Shown piece by piece: positions 1 to 5,952 of a stretch of DNA of 24,870 nt. The notes below the pieces were generated by a model that was not told where the DNA came from, searched no databases, and saw only the letters and a list, made by a program, of their open reading frames with translations. The translations under genes and the position numbers were made by a program. Each line of letters starts with the position of its first letter. The stretch's first letter is position 1. Source of the stretch: Nanobdellota archaeon (GTDB lineage: Archaea; Nanobdellota; Nanobdellia; SCGC-AAA011-G17; GW2011-AR17); assembly GCA_030018575.1 (NCBI GenBank), contig JASEIA010000009.1, positions 1 through 24,870 of the forward strand, read 5' to 3'.

Positions 1-383
1 CTCAATGTGATTGGCGTTGAGGCGCTTATTGTGCAGCCATCTTGCACTTTCGGAGAAATGCGCTGTATTTTGTCCATCTTAAACAGCGTTTCCCCAATTC
101 TTATCTCTTTCTTGTCTTCCATAAGCAATCTTAGCCTTTCTCCAATAAAAGATATAAATGCGCTGCTTGGCGAGGAAATAACCAGTTTTTTCAGTTTCCC
201 TGGCTTATTTTCTCCAAATGGGAATATGTTTGAAAAGCAAAAGAATTTATAGCCTTCCTTTTCATGTAAAACATCAAATTCTGTATTGCGTATAAGATTA
301 TACAGGAAGCCCTGCAATTTATTGTAATATTGCATATCATATGCAGAGTTGGTTAAGGGTTCAAGTGTCAGTATAAGCCTCAT
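1..383 (-). CDS. cas6: CRISPR-associated endoribonuclease Cas6 (N-terminal part, runs off window)
   Basis: The minus strand is open from an ATG at 383-381 to the left window edge (127 codons, no stop), so this is the N-terminal half of a protein usually about 230-250 residues long. It opens with MRLILTLEP, followed by YYNKLQGFLYNLIRNTEFD and YKFFCFSNIFPFG, then LVISSPSSAFISFIGERL, which is the typical Cas6 N-terminal ferredoxin-like domain. Cas6 cuts CRISPR precursor RNA within repeats to release guide RNAs in type I and III systems. A TATA-like GTTTAAAAG at 406-414 is centred about 27 nt before the ATG, fitting a leaderless transcript. The C-terminal glycine-rich loop and any further cas genes or array would lie to the left and are not visible. 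Confidence 0.85.
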   Translation of the reverse strand, partial: MRLILTLEPLTNSAYDMQYYNKLQGFLYNLIRNTEFDVLHEKEGYKFFCFSNIFPFGENKPGKLKKLVISSPSSAFISFIGERLRLLMEDKKEIRIGETLFKMDKIQRISPKVQDGCTISASTPITL

Positions 384-405
384 AGGGCTAATGTGGAATA
401 TCTAA

Positions 406-414
406 GTTTAAAAG
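406..414 (-). promoter_or_regulatory. TATA box of cas6
   Basis: On the minus strand this reads CTTTTAAAC, centred about 27 nt upstream of the cas6 ATG at 383. That is the spacing seen at several other genes here (dus, pcna, the TRM11-like gene), so transcription probably starts at or next to the start codon. Confidence 0.5.
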
Positions 415-458
415 CGTTTGCACACTATAGCACATTCATTTGAGAAATATAACGTGAC

Positions 459-758
459 TTACAATCTTTTGACATACGCCGCGTCCTCTTTCACATACTT
501 TAATGCAGGCTTGAGGCTGTCTTCTGAAACTAAATCCACTTTCCTGCGGAGCTTTCTTTCCAGCATAAACTTAAGCCCCATGTAGCCGTCAAAAGTGGGT
601 TTTCCAAACCTGACAAGAATATCAACATCGCTTTTGCTGCGCGGCCTTCCTTTTAAGTAAGAGCCGAACAATCCGATTTTCTTTACCCCAAATCCCTTTA
701 TCTCGTTCCTGTTGATTTCCAATGTCCTTAATATTTGCCTTTTTGTAAGTTTCCTCAT
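459..758 (-). CDS. MNT-type minimal nucleotidyltransferase (MntA-like antitoxin family)
   Basis: This 99-residue protein has the minimal nucleotidyltransferase signature GLFGSYLKGRPRSKSDVDIL (about residues 29-48): the GS turn and the DxD metal-binding pair (D-V-D) of the DNA polymerase beta superfamily. Such proteins are commonly antitoxins that AMPylate a partner HEPN (DUF86) ribonuclease toxin. No HEPN-like gene is adjacent; the next gene downstream on the same strand is cas6, 75 nt away. A GGGAG stretch lies about 8 nt before the ATG. The fold assignment is firm; the antitoxin role is inferred and weakened by the missing partner. Confidence 0.8.
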   Translation of the reverse strand: MRKLTKRQILRTLEINRNEIKGFGVKKIGLFGSYLKGRPRSKSDVDILVRFGKPTFDGYMGLKFMLERKLRRKVDLVSEDSLKPALKYVKEDAAYVKRL

Positions 759-946
759 GGCTTTAACTCCCTGCTAATAATTATTGCCCTATTAATCTTA
801 TTGAGAATGGTGCAAGTAATTTTCTCAATTTATTTATCATACAAATCTAGAATGGTTATGCATTTATAAAATTAGCTTCTGCGCATTTAAACCATAAAAA
901 CAGCGCACAAGCAAAGAAAACAAACTCTTAATGCCGGCAGGCGGGC

Positions 947-1633
947 TTACTCTATAACAGTGCCTTCAAACTTCTTTCCTTCAACCGCTTTCTGGAGATT
1001 GCAGGCGCCTTTCAGGATTATGACTTCCATATTCTTTTCCCTTGTTATCCTCTCTGCCTCAGAATCCAATACAAAATGCTGCCCCGGCTTTTCCTTGACC
1101 TTTGCCATCATGTCGTGGAAGCCTTCATGTGAAATAAGTGGCAAGAATTTTGCATCCCTGTGCTTTCTCGGGTCTTTTGTGTAAAGCCCTTTAACGTTAG
1201 TCATATTATATATAGTATCAGCGCCCAAATATTCAGCTATTTCCGCAGTTGTTCCGTCAGAAGTCTTTCCAGGCCCTAATCCGCCGCAGACAACGCAGTT
1301 ATTTACTTGTAAAAGCTCTTTTATGTCTCCCAGTGATTTTGGTATTTCAGCATTTGCCTTAACTTTTTTTCCGGCAGACAAAAACGAGGCAACGAGCCTT
1401 GCGTTTAATCTTGTTGCGTCTATTCCCACAATGTCCTGCGTATGGTTGCCAGCCCCTGCTTTTCTTAAAGCAGAGATGTATTCCCTTGCAGTACGCCCCC
1501 CGCCTGTGCAGATTACTATTTTATATTTCTTGGCAATTGCCTCAACCGCTTTTCTCAATGACAACAAGAAAGCATAGTCAACCTTGTCAGGAACGATTAT
1601 AGAGCCGCCGACAGAGACTACGATTGTTTTCAT
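947..1633 (-). CDS. pyrH: UMP kinase (archaeal PyrH)
   Basis: This 228-residue amino-acid-kinase-fold protein phosphorylates UMP to UDP in pyrimidine nucleotide synthesis. The N-terminal SVGGSII phosphate loop, the glycine-rich CTGGGRTAREY segment (about residues 42-52), the DATRLNARLVA helix and the IYNMTNVKGLYTKDPRK segment (about residues 142-158) are characteristic of archaeal UMP kinases, and length matches the family (about 225). A spacer of about 190 nt separates its stop from the MNT gene. Nothing looks truncated or altered. Confidence 0.92.
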   Translation of the reverse strand: MKTIVVSVGGSIIVPDKVDYAFLLSLRKAVEAIAKKYKIVICTGGGRTAREYISALRKAGAGNHTQDIVGIDATRLNARLVASFLSAGKKVKANAEIPKSLGDIKELLQVNNCVVCGGLGPGKTSDGTTAEIAEYLGADTIYNMTNVKGLYTKDPRKHRDAKFLPLISHEGFHDMMAKVKEKPGQHFVLDSEAERITREKNMEVIILKGACNLQKAVEGKKFEGTVIE

Positions 1634-1656
1634 AGTATATTAGCTGGTTATGAGAT

Positions 1657-2487
1657 TTATAAAGATTTAGATAAGGCTTCCAGGTATTCGTTATTCAAGC
1701 CGTTAAGACGGAATATTACAACCTCTTCCAAGCCAAGAGAATTCGCTATTTCAAGCTCATACTTAAGGATTTCAGGGTTGTTTACAGGCTCTGTCCCGTG
1801 AATCCCGCCTATGATGCAGCCAAGCCCCATTATGATATTTTTTTCCTTGTATTGCCTTGCCTTTCTTTCAAAGAGGCTGTTGACAATAAAGTCAGGCATT
1901 ACAGCCCTCCTGAAGCTTGAATAAAACATTTTCATTTTTTTATTTCCGTATTCTTCAGGATTATATGAAAGCCCCAGCGGCTCAAGAATGAATTCAGGCA
2001 CGTATGATTTCTCAACAGTATAAACATTGATGTTCATTGAAGGCGCATCTTTCACAAACTTCGAAACATAATCCTTATTCCTTTTGAAATCCTTAAAATG
2101 CAGAAGCCTCGAGCGCTTTAGGGAAGGCTCCAAATCCAGCATCACGCTTATCTGCCTTTTGCCGGGCCTGCTTTCTATCTCACCTAAAACCCTTTCCAAT
2201 CCTTCAGAAGCTGCCCACGGCGAAATCCAATATCCCTCCTCTTTTTCCAAAACAGGCCAGTAAACAACATCCCTGACGCGCGGATTGGCAACCTTCAGCC
2301 AGGTCTCGTAAGTTTCAAATTCAGAGAGATTTTTTGCAGCAAGATATATCTTTGTGTCAAAATCAATTAAATCAACCTTTTCAAAAGTCGTTGAATTCGG
2401 GAATTCCTCAAAAAAGCTTATTTGTGTTGCCATTGATGGTATGCTCCATAATGCCGCAAGCATTAATGCAAAGAAAACAAATTTCAT
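1657..2487 (-). CDS. secreted protein of unknown function, possible TIM-barrel glycosidase-like fold
   Basis: This 276-residue protein begins with a signal peptide (MKFVFFALMLAALWSIPSMA, probable cleavage after residue 20). The mature part has alternating strand/helix segments including VVYWPVLEKEEGYWISPW (about residues 93-110), ISVMLDLEPS (about 133-142) and, near the end, NIIMGLGCIIGGIHG and LEEVVIFRLNGLNN. Motifs such as VMLDLEPS and a C-terminal strand carrying charged residues resemble (beta/alpha)8 glycoside-hydrolase-like proteins, but I do not recognise a named family and assign no catalytic residues. It lies 23 nt downstream of pyrH on the same strand's upstream side and shortly after the arginine decarboxylase stop, so it may be cotranscribed with either. 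Confidence 0.65.
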   Translation of the reverse strand: MKFVFFALMLAALWSIPSMATQISFFEEFPNSTTFEKVDLIDFDTKIYLAAKNLSEFETYETWLKVANPRVRDVVYWPVLEKEEGYWISPWAASEGLERVLGEIESRPGKRQISVMLDLEPSLKRSRLLHFKDFKRNKDYVSKFVKDAPSMNINVYTVEKSYVPEFILEPLGLSYNPEEYGNKKMKMFYSSFRRAVMPDFIVNSLFERKARQYKEKNIIMGLGCIIGGIHGTEPVNNPEILKYELEIANSLGLEEVVIFRLNGLNNEYLEALSKSL

Positions 2488-2520
2488 GCATGCTTATAAG
2501 CATTGCGCAAATATAAGCCT

Positions 2521-3072
2521 TTACTCTAGGAAAACAGCCGCTGCCACAACAGAAGTCCAAAGCCCGCGCTTGTCGCCTTCCGCGGACTGCACTGTGTGCG
2601 TTGTCTTGAATATAAGCTGCGATGCCTTGTATATCTGCTCCCTCTCGTCCCACGCTGTCTCAGGGTCAAAAGGTATGCCTAAAGTGGTTGCAAGCATTGT
2701 CGCTGCAAGGTCCTCTGCATACTCGCCTGCTATTTCCCCTTTCTCGCCAAACGTGTGGTGCTCCGAGAGATAGCCGTAATTCTTTTCCCTGTCTGTCGGA
2801 ACGGCAACGCCTATTGCAGCAGACATCAGCCTGTTCGCCTCGTTTGTATCGTTCCTTGCCATTACGCAGAATGTAATCTCACCGGGCTTGAGCAAAGCAA
2901 TGCCCTGTGCCTTGGGTATTATCTCGCAGCCGGAAGGCAGGATGCTTGAAACCATGACAAGGTTGCATTTCTCAATACCAGCATCCCTCAATGCAAGCTC
3001 AAAAGAAGCAAGCTTGTCCTTATGGACGCCAACACCTTTTGTAAAGAATAGTTTCTTCGGAACAAATACCAT
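2521..3072 (-). CDS. pdaD: pyruvoyl-dependent arginine decarboxylase
   Basis: This 183-residue proenzyme decarboxylates arginine to agmatine, the first step of archaeal polyamine synthesis. It shows the family's self-cleavage site in NLVMVSSILP: the Ser42-Ser43 bond is the predicted cut that leaves a pyruvoyl group on the beta chain (in the M. jannaschii enzyme the pair is Ser52-Ser53). The downstream GEITFCVMARNDTNEANRL and GEIAGEYAEDLAATMLATTL segments also match. Length is normal (about 160-180). On the minus strand a TTCTTAAAAAGG element near 3092-3103 lies about 27 nt before the ATG and can serve as TATA box; the GGAG there is too far from the ATG to be a ribosome site. Confidence 0.93.
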   Translation of the reverse strand: MVFVPKKLFFTKGVGVHKDKLASFELALRDAGIEKCNLVMVSSILPSGCEIIPKAQGIALLKPGEITFCVMARNDTNEANRLMSAAIGVAVPTDREKNYGYLSEHHTFGEKGEIAGEYAEDLAATMLATTLGIPFDPETAWDEREQIYKASQLIFKTTHTVQSAEGDKRGLWTSVVAAAVFLE

Positions 3073-3140
3073 TACTATTTTTTGTGCGAACTCCTTTTTA
3101 AGAATTTCGGTTTTGGAAAAGGTTAATTTTTGACATGCTT

Positions 3141-3164
3141 AGAAATTTCGAATACGAAATTTCT
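3141..3164. repeat. perfect 10-bp inverted repeat (hairpin 1)
   Basis: AGAAATTTCG at 3141-3150 and CGAAATTTCT at 3155-3164 are perfect reverse complements around an AATA loop. The symmetry continues imperfectly outward through CATGC on both sides. It lies in the spacer between the divergent pdaD and dus genes, upstream of the dus TATA box. Confidence 0.85.
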
Positions 3165-3171
3165 GGCATGC

Positions 3172-3208
3172 TCAAGAACCCATTGCGCTTTAGCGCAGAG
3201 GTTCTTGA
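3172..3208. repeat. nested inverted repeat (hairpin 2)
   Basis: TCAAGAACC (3172-3180) pairs with GGTTCTTGA (3200-3208), and inside it TGCGCT (3184-3189) pairs with AGCGCA (3192-3197) around a TT. It follows hairpin 1 after only 7 nt. The two form a palindromic block just upstream of the dus TATA box; function unknown (structured RNA, protein-binding site or relic of a mobile repeat). Confidence 0.85.
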
Positions 3209-3214
3209 CATATG

Positions 3215-3224
3215 TTTATAAATT
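3215..3224 (+). promoter_or_regulatory. TATA box of dus
   Basis: TTTATAAATT is centred about 27 nt before the dus ATG at 3246 and no ribosome site precedes that ATG, so the mRNA is probably leaderless. The core TTTATAAA is its own reverse complement, so it could also be read toward pdaD. Confidence 0.6.
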
Positions 3225-3245
3225 CGTGAAGGTATTTCTATTTCT

Positions 3246-3971
3246 ATGGCATTCGACTGGAGCAAGATAAAGCTCGTGATGGCGCCCATGGAGGGCTACA
3301 CTGATGTGAGATTCAGGCTATTATGCAGGCACTACGGCGCTGATTTAGTGTATTCCGAGAGAATCAATTCTTACGCAATCGTAAGAGGAAACAAATCTGC
3401 AATGAAGACAATGGAAATGTCCGAAGCAGAACGCCCCATGGCAATGCAGATATTCGGAGGAAAGACAGACATCATGGTGAAAGCAGCAAAGATGCTTGAG
3501 GAAAAGGCAGACATCATTGACATCAACATGGGATGCCCTGCAAAAAACTCAATCAAGATAGGAGCCTGCTCCGCGCTACTGGCAAAGCCTGCAAAAATAA
3601 AGGAAATGGTCGAGGCAATAGTTGCAGCAGTCAACAAGCCTGTTACTGTAAAAATAAGGGCTGACAACTGCTTAAGGAATGCATTAATAATACAGGACGC
3701 AGGGGCTTCTGCAATCGCGCTGCACGCGAGATATGTAAAAGACGGCTATTCAGGAAAAGCTGACTGGAATTTAATCAGGGAAGTGAAGAAAGAGCTCAAG
3801 ATTCCGGTAATAGGCAACGGAGACATAAAGAAAGCAAAAGATGCGATTGAAATGCTGAAGATAGCTGACGCCGCGATGATTGGCAGGGCTGCTGTGAAGT
3901 ATCCTAGAATATTCTTTGAAGCAAAGGAATTGATGAAAAAGGAAGTTATTTATAGTGAAAGACATAAGTAA
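3246..3971 (+). CDS. dus: tRNA-dihydrouridine synthase (DUS family)
   Basis: This 241-residue FMN enzyme reduces uridine to dihydrouridine in tRNA D-loops. The TIM barrel opens with VMAPMEGYTD (about residues 11-20); DIINMGCP-like DINMGCP carries the catalytic Cys97; HARYVKDGYSG holds the His/Arg active-site pair; VIGNGDI and MIGRAAVKYP form the FMN phosphate site. It is shorter than bacterial DUS (about 320): the barrel is complete but the C-terminal helical tRNA-binding domain is essentially absent, ending in EVIYSERHK. The stop codon sits inside the inverted repeat at 3956-4000, so the coding tail may have been changed at the edge of the neighbouring retroelement region (inference). Confidence 0.9.
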   Translation: MAFDWSKIKLVMAPMEGYTDVRFRLLCRHYGADLVYSERINSYAIVRGNKSAMKTMEMSEAERPMAMQIFGGKTDIMVKAAKMLEEKADIIDINMGCPAKNSIKIGACSALLAKPAKIKEMVEAIVAAVNKPVTVKIRADNCLRNALIIQDAGASAIALHARYVKDGYSGKADWNLIREVKKELKIPVIGNGDIKKAKDAIEMLKIADAAMIGRAAVKYPRIFFEAKELMKKEVIYSERHK

Positions 3972-4000
3972 TTATACACTGAATAGTGTTATGTCTTTCA
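3956..4000. repeat. inverted repeat spanning the dus stop codon
   Basis: TGAAAGACATA (3956-3966) and TATGTCTTTCA (3990-4000) are perfect 11-bp reverse complements; inside them ACACT (3976-3980) and AGTGT (3985-3989) form a second stem with a GAAT loop. The left arm overlaps the last dus codons. It may work as a terminator for dus or mark an element boundary. Confidence 0.85.
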
Positions 4001-4002
4001 GA

Positions 4003-4045
4003 TATACCTAATGGAATTGTATAAAAATAAATGTCATTAGGTATA
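4003..4045. repeat. 11-bp inverted repeat between convergent dus and RT genes
   Basis: TATACCTAATG (4003-4013) and CATTAGGTATA (4035-4045) are perfect reverse complements separated by 21 nt. It lies three bases after the previous hairpin and just beyond the RT stop codon, so it can act as a bidirectional terminator for the two convergent genes. Confidence 0.85.
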
Positions 4046-4059
4046 GGATAAAAAGGCCG

Positions 4060-4989
4060 CTAGAATTTAATTATTTCTATTGATTTATTAGTAATTCTCT
4101 TCCTTAACTTATGTGTGTTTGCGTGCACTGCATAGGCGTTCCATCCTTGCAGAAATTCAAGCAAACCAGGAATGTTATCTTTATCACTTTTGCATAATTC
4201 TTCGAATACTTCAATCTTTCTTTGCATTTCCCTTAAGTTTCTTTTCCTCAATATGCGGAAATAATAAAAGCACTTGAAGCCAGGCAAATCAACACCCCTG
4301 CTGAGCGGCACAATTTTTGACTTGTCTGGGTGCAACTCAAGCAGAAGCTCATTTTTAAGAAATGAGCTTATTTTTGTTTTCCAGAGTTCAAGCTGCGCCA
4401 TTGAGCCATGCAATATCACAAAGTCATCCACATAGCGGAGGTAATATTTTGCTTTTAGCTTGTGCTTGATGAATTGGTCAAGCTCATTAAGGTAAATATT
4501 TGCAAAGAACTGGCTTGTAAGGTTACCCAGAGGCAAGCCTTTGCCTTTGGATTTTGTGCTGTGGTTACGGAGTATTTTCCATATCAATTCCAGCACATTT
4601 TTATCGGCTATTTTCCTGTTGATAATCTTCATTAGTGTTTCATGGGAAACTGTATCAAAATAGTGCTTAATGTCTGCCTTGAGCGCATGCCCACTTACAT
4701 AATTGTCATCCTGCACTCCCCTTAGTTTTCTTCCGTTGCAGGACACTTTTCGCTTGAAATAATCAAATCTTTCTATAGCTTTCAGATTGCCCTTGCCTTT
4801 CCTATTGGCATAGCTGTCATAAATGAAATGGTTTTCAAAAATTGGCTCAAGAATATTGCAGATTGCATGGTGCACAACCCTGTCCCTGAAATTGCTTACT
4901 GAGATTTTTCTTGTTTTCGGGTCGCGAAGGATAAATTCAGTCAAAGGCAGGGGTGTATATGTGTTTGAAATAAGTTCGTTATGCAACAC
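4060..4989 (-). CDS. reverse transcriptase, DGR-type, N-terminally truncated
   Basis: The frame encodes 309 residues from a GTG at 4989. RT motifs are clear: DIKHYFD (106-112, first catalytic Asp), LPLGNLTSQFFANIYLNELD (152-171) and the catalytic YVDD (186-189). GNLTSQ in place of the QGxxxSP of group II introns and retrons is the hallmark of diversity-generating retroelement RTs; there is no endonuclease or maturase domain. The family normally has about 55-60 more residues before the LHNELISNTYTP segment that opens this frame. The in-frame stop at 5035-5037 and the other two frames upstream do not supply them. The usual FLGF of motif 7 reads DLPGF (234-238). The gene may therefore be decaying, although the catalytic core is intact. 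No ribosome site precedes the GTG. Confidence 0.85.
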   Translation of the reverse strand: MLHNELISNTYTPLPLTEFILRDPKTRKISVSNFRDRVVHHAICNILEPIFENHFIYDSYANRKGKGNLKAIERFDYFKRKVSCNGRKLRGVQDDNYVSGHALKADIKHYFDTVSHETLMKIINRKIADKNVLELIWKILRNHSTKSKGKGLPLGNLTSQFFANIYLNELDQFIKHKLKAKYYLRYVDDFVILHGSMAQLELWKTKISSFLKNELLLELHPDKSKIVPLSRGVDLPGFKCFYYFRILRKRNLREMQRKIEVFEELCKSDKDNIPGLLEFLQGWNAYAVHANTHKLRKRITNKSIEIIKF

Positions 4990-5051
4990 TGCAGGTTTTG
5001 TTGCTACTAATAGAAGAGTAAAATATACAGAAGTCTATGCTGCCTTCATAA

Positions 5052-5081
5052 GTATCGGTTTTCCTCAAATTAAGCCGATAC
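5052..5081. repeat. 10-bp hairpin upstream of the RT gene
   Basis: GTATCGGTTT (5052-5061) pairs with AAGCCGATAC (5072-5081) over a 10-nt loop, with one G-U wobble if transcribed from the plus strand and one A-C mismatch from the minus strand. Confidence 0.75.
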
Positions 5082-5106
5082 CGATATTAACCATTAAGAA
5101 GCCATG

Positions 5107-5183
5107 CCCGCAAGATAATATAGTGGGTTGAGTTGATTGTGGAACTTTGGGTAGGCTGCTTGCGGGATATTGACGACTCAACC
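5107..5183. repeat. interleaved complementary 8-mers (pseudoknot topology)
   Basis: CCCGCAAG (5107-5114) is complementary to CTTGCGGG (5159-5166), and GGTTGAGT (5126-5133) to ACTCAACC (5176-5183). The order A-B-A'-B' would give an H-type pseudoknot in RNA of either strand. No coding frame explains these pairs. Confidence 0.6.
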
Positions 5184-5229
5184 TGCTATAGCTGCACGCC
5201 ACCAGCCGCCGCCTGCAGTCCACCTGCTA

Positions 5230-5907
5230 CTACGGCTGCCTCATTAGCCTCAAGATAGCCACATCATCGCAGCACCTTTCAATTGAATCCCCTATTTCTT
5301 CAAGGAACTTTGAGACTTTCCAGCAAACCAATACACAGACAGGGTGCATCTTTTTGTCAAACAAGATAATGTCAAGCACATCCTTCTTAAGCTTGTCAAG
5401 ATTATGCTCAACAAGATTTGCCTTTTTTATGTTTGCCATCAAATCAGGGCTGCCTGAAAAAAGATTATCTATTATAATTGAAAGAAATGCCATGCCTCTG
5501 CAAGCCTCATCAATCATCTTAATGTAAATATCAAGCACCTTTGGAGGCACTTTCTTGTGCTCCAAATATACCATCCTGTCAACAGAGTCCTGCACACTGT
5601 CAATCACAGAATCAATTGAATCAGTCAGATCATACAATCTTGTCCTCATCGCAGGCATGAATGCGCCTATATATAGGTTCTGCGAAATCTGCCTTCTCAG
5701 CTTGTCGCACTTGTGCTCCTGCTCCCTTATTTTCCCTGAGAATTCAGCCACATTCTTGAAGTCACCTTTCTTAAGAGCTTTCCCAACCTCTTTAAAAGGA
5801 GCCCTCGCATCAACAATCTCCTTCAGCATCTGCTTGAAAAGCTCCACTGTCTCTTTTTCCATGTTCCTGCCGAATATTGGCAGAATCCTAAGCCATTTAA
5901 ATCTCAT
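5230..5907 (-). CDS. DUF47/PhoU-like phosphate transport accessory protein
   Basis: This 225-residue all-helical protein belongs to the DUF47 (PhoU-like) family that accompanies PiT phosphate transporters and is thought to modulate them. Visible features are a short N-terminal MRFKWLRILPIFGRN segment, a long helix beginning METVELFKQML-like (EKETVELFKQMLKEIVDA), the acidic EQEHKCDKLRRQI motif and the C-terminal EEIGDSIERCCDDVAIL helix with metal-ligand-type Glu/Asp residues. Length matches the family (about 210-225). It lies 45 nt downstream of pit on the same strand, almost certainly in one operon. Confidence 0.9.
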   Translation of the reverse strand: MRFKWLRILPIFGRNMEKETVELFKQMLKEIVDARAPFKEVGKALKKGDFKNVAEFSGKIREQEHKCDKLRRQISQNLYIGAFMPAMRTRLYDLTDSIDSVIDSVQDSVDRMVYLEHKKVPPKVLDIYIKMIDEACRGMAFLSIIIDNLFSGSPDLMANIKKANLVEHNLDKLKKDVLDIILFDKKMHPVCVLVCWKVSKFLEEIGDSIERCCDDVAILRLMRQP

Positions 5908-5952
5908 TTTCCCTGCCTCCTTTTAATGCTTTTGCGTATTTAAAGATTCCGT

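Larger units (their letters stand above)
4990..5229. other. non-coding, structured flank of the RT gene (candidate DGR template or variable-repeat relic)
   Basis: About 240 nt separate the RT start from the DUF47 stop. I see no credible gene here. The part from about 5140 is clearly more GC-rich than its surroundings. It contains a 10-bp hairpin (5052-5081), an interleaved pair of complementary 8-mers (5107-5183) and a repeated ACCTGCTA at 5181-5188 and 5222-5229. DGRs often carry their template repeat beside the RT, but the adenine-rich AAY codon pattern of a functional template is not evident on either strand. A relic or an unrelated structural RNA fits as well. Confidence 0.4.

Noticed and set aside
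7..252. Plus-strand open frame of 81 codons
   Set aside because: It is antisense to the cas6 reading frame, which has family motifs; the plus frame shows none.
4060..4989. Group II intron or retron reverse transcriptase
   Set aside because: GNLTSQ in place of QGxxxSP, no maturase or HNH domain, and no recognisable intron domain V or retron msr-msd.
4823..5131. Plus-strand frame whose end contains NRRVKYTEVYAAFISIGFP, reminiscent of a formylglycine-type DGR variable repeat
   Set aside because: Most of it is antisense to the RT gene, spacing to the IGF motif does not fit known variable repeats, and the IGF reading arises from one arm of the hairpin at 5052-5081.
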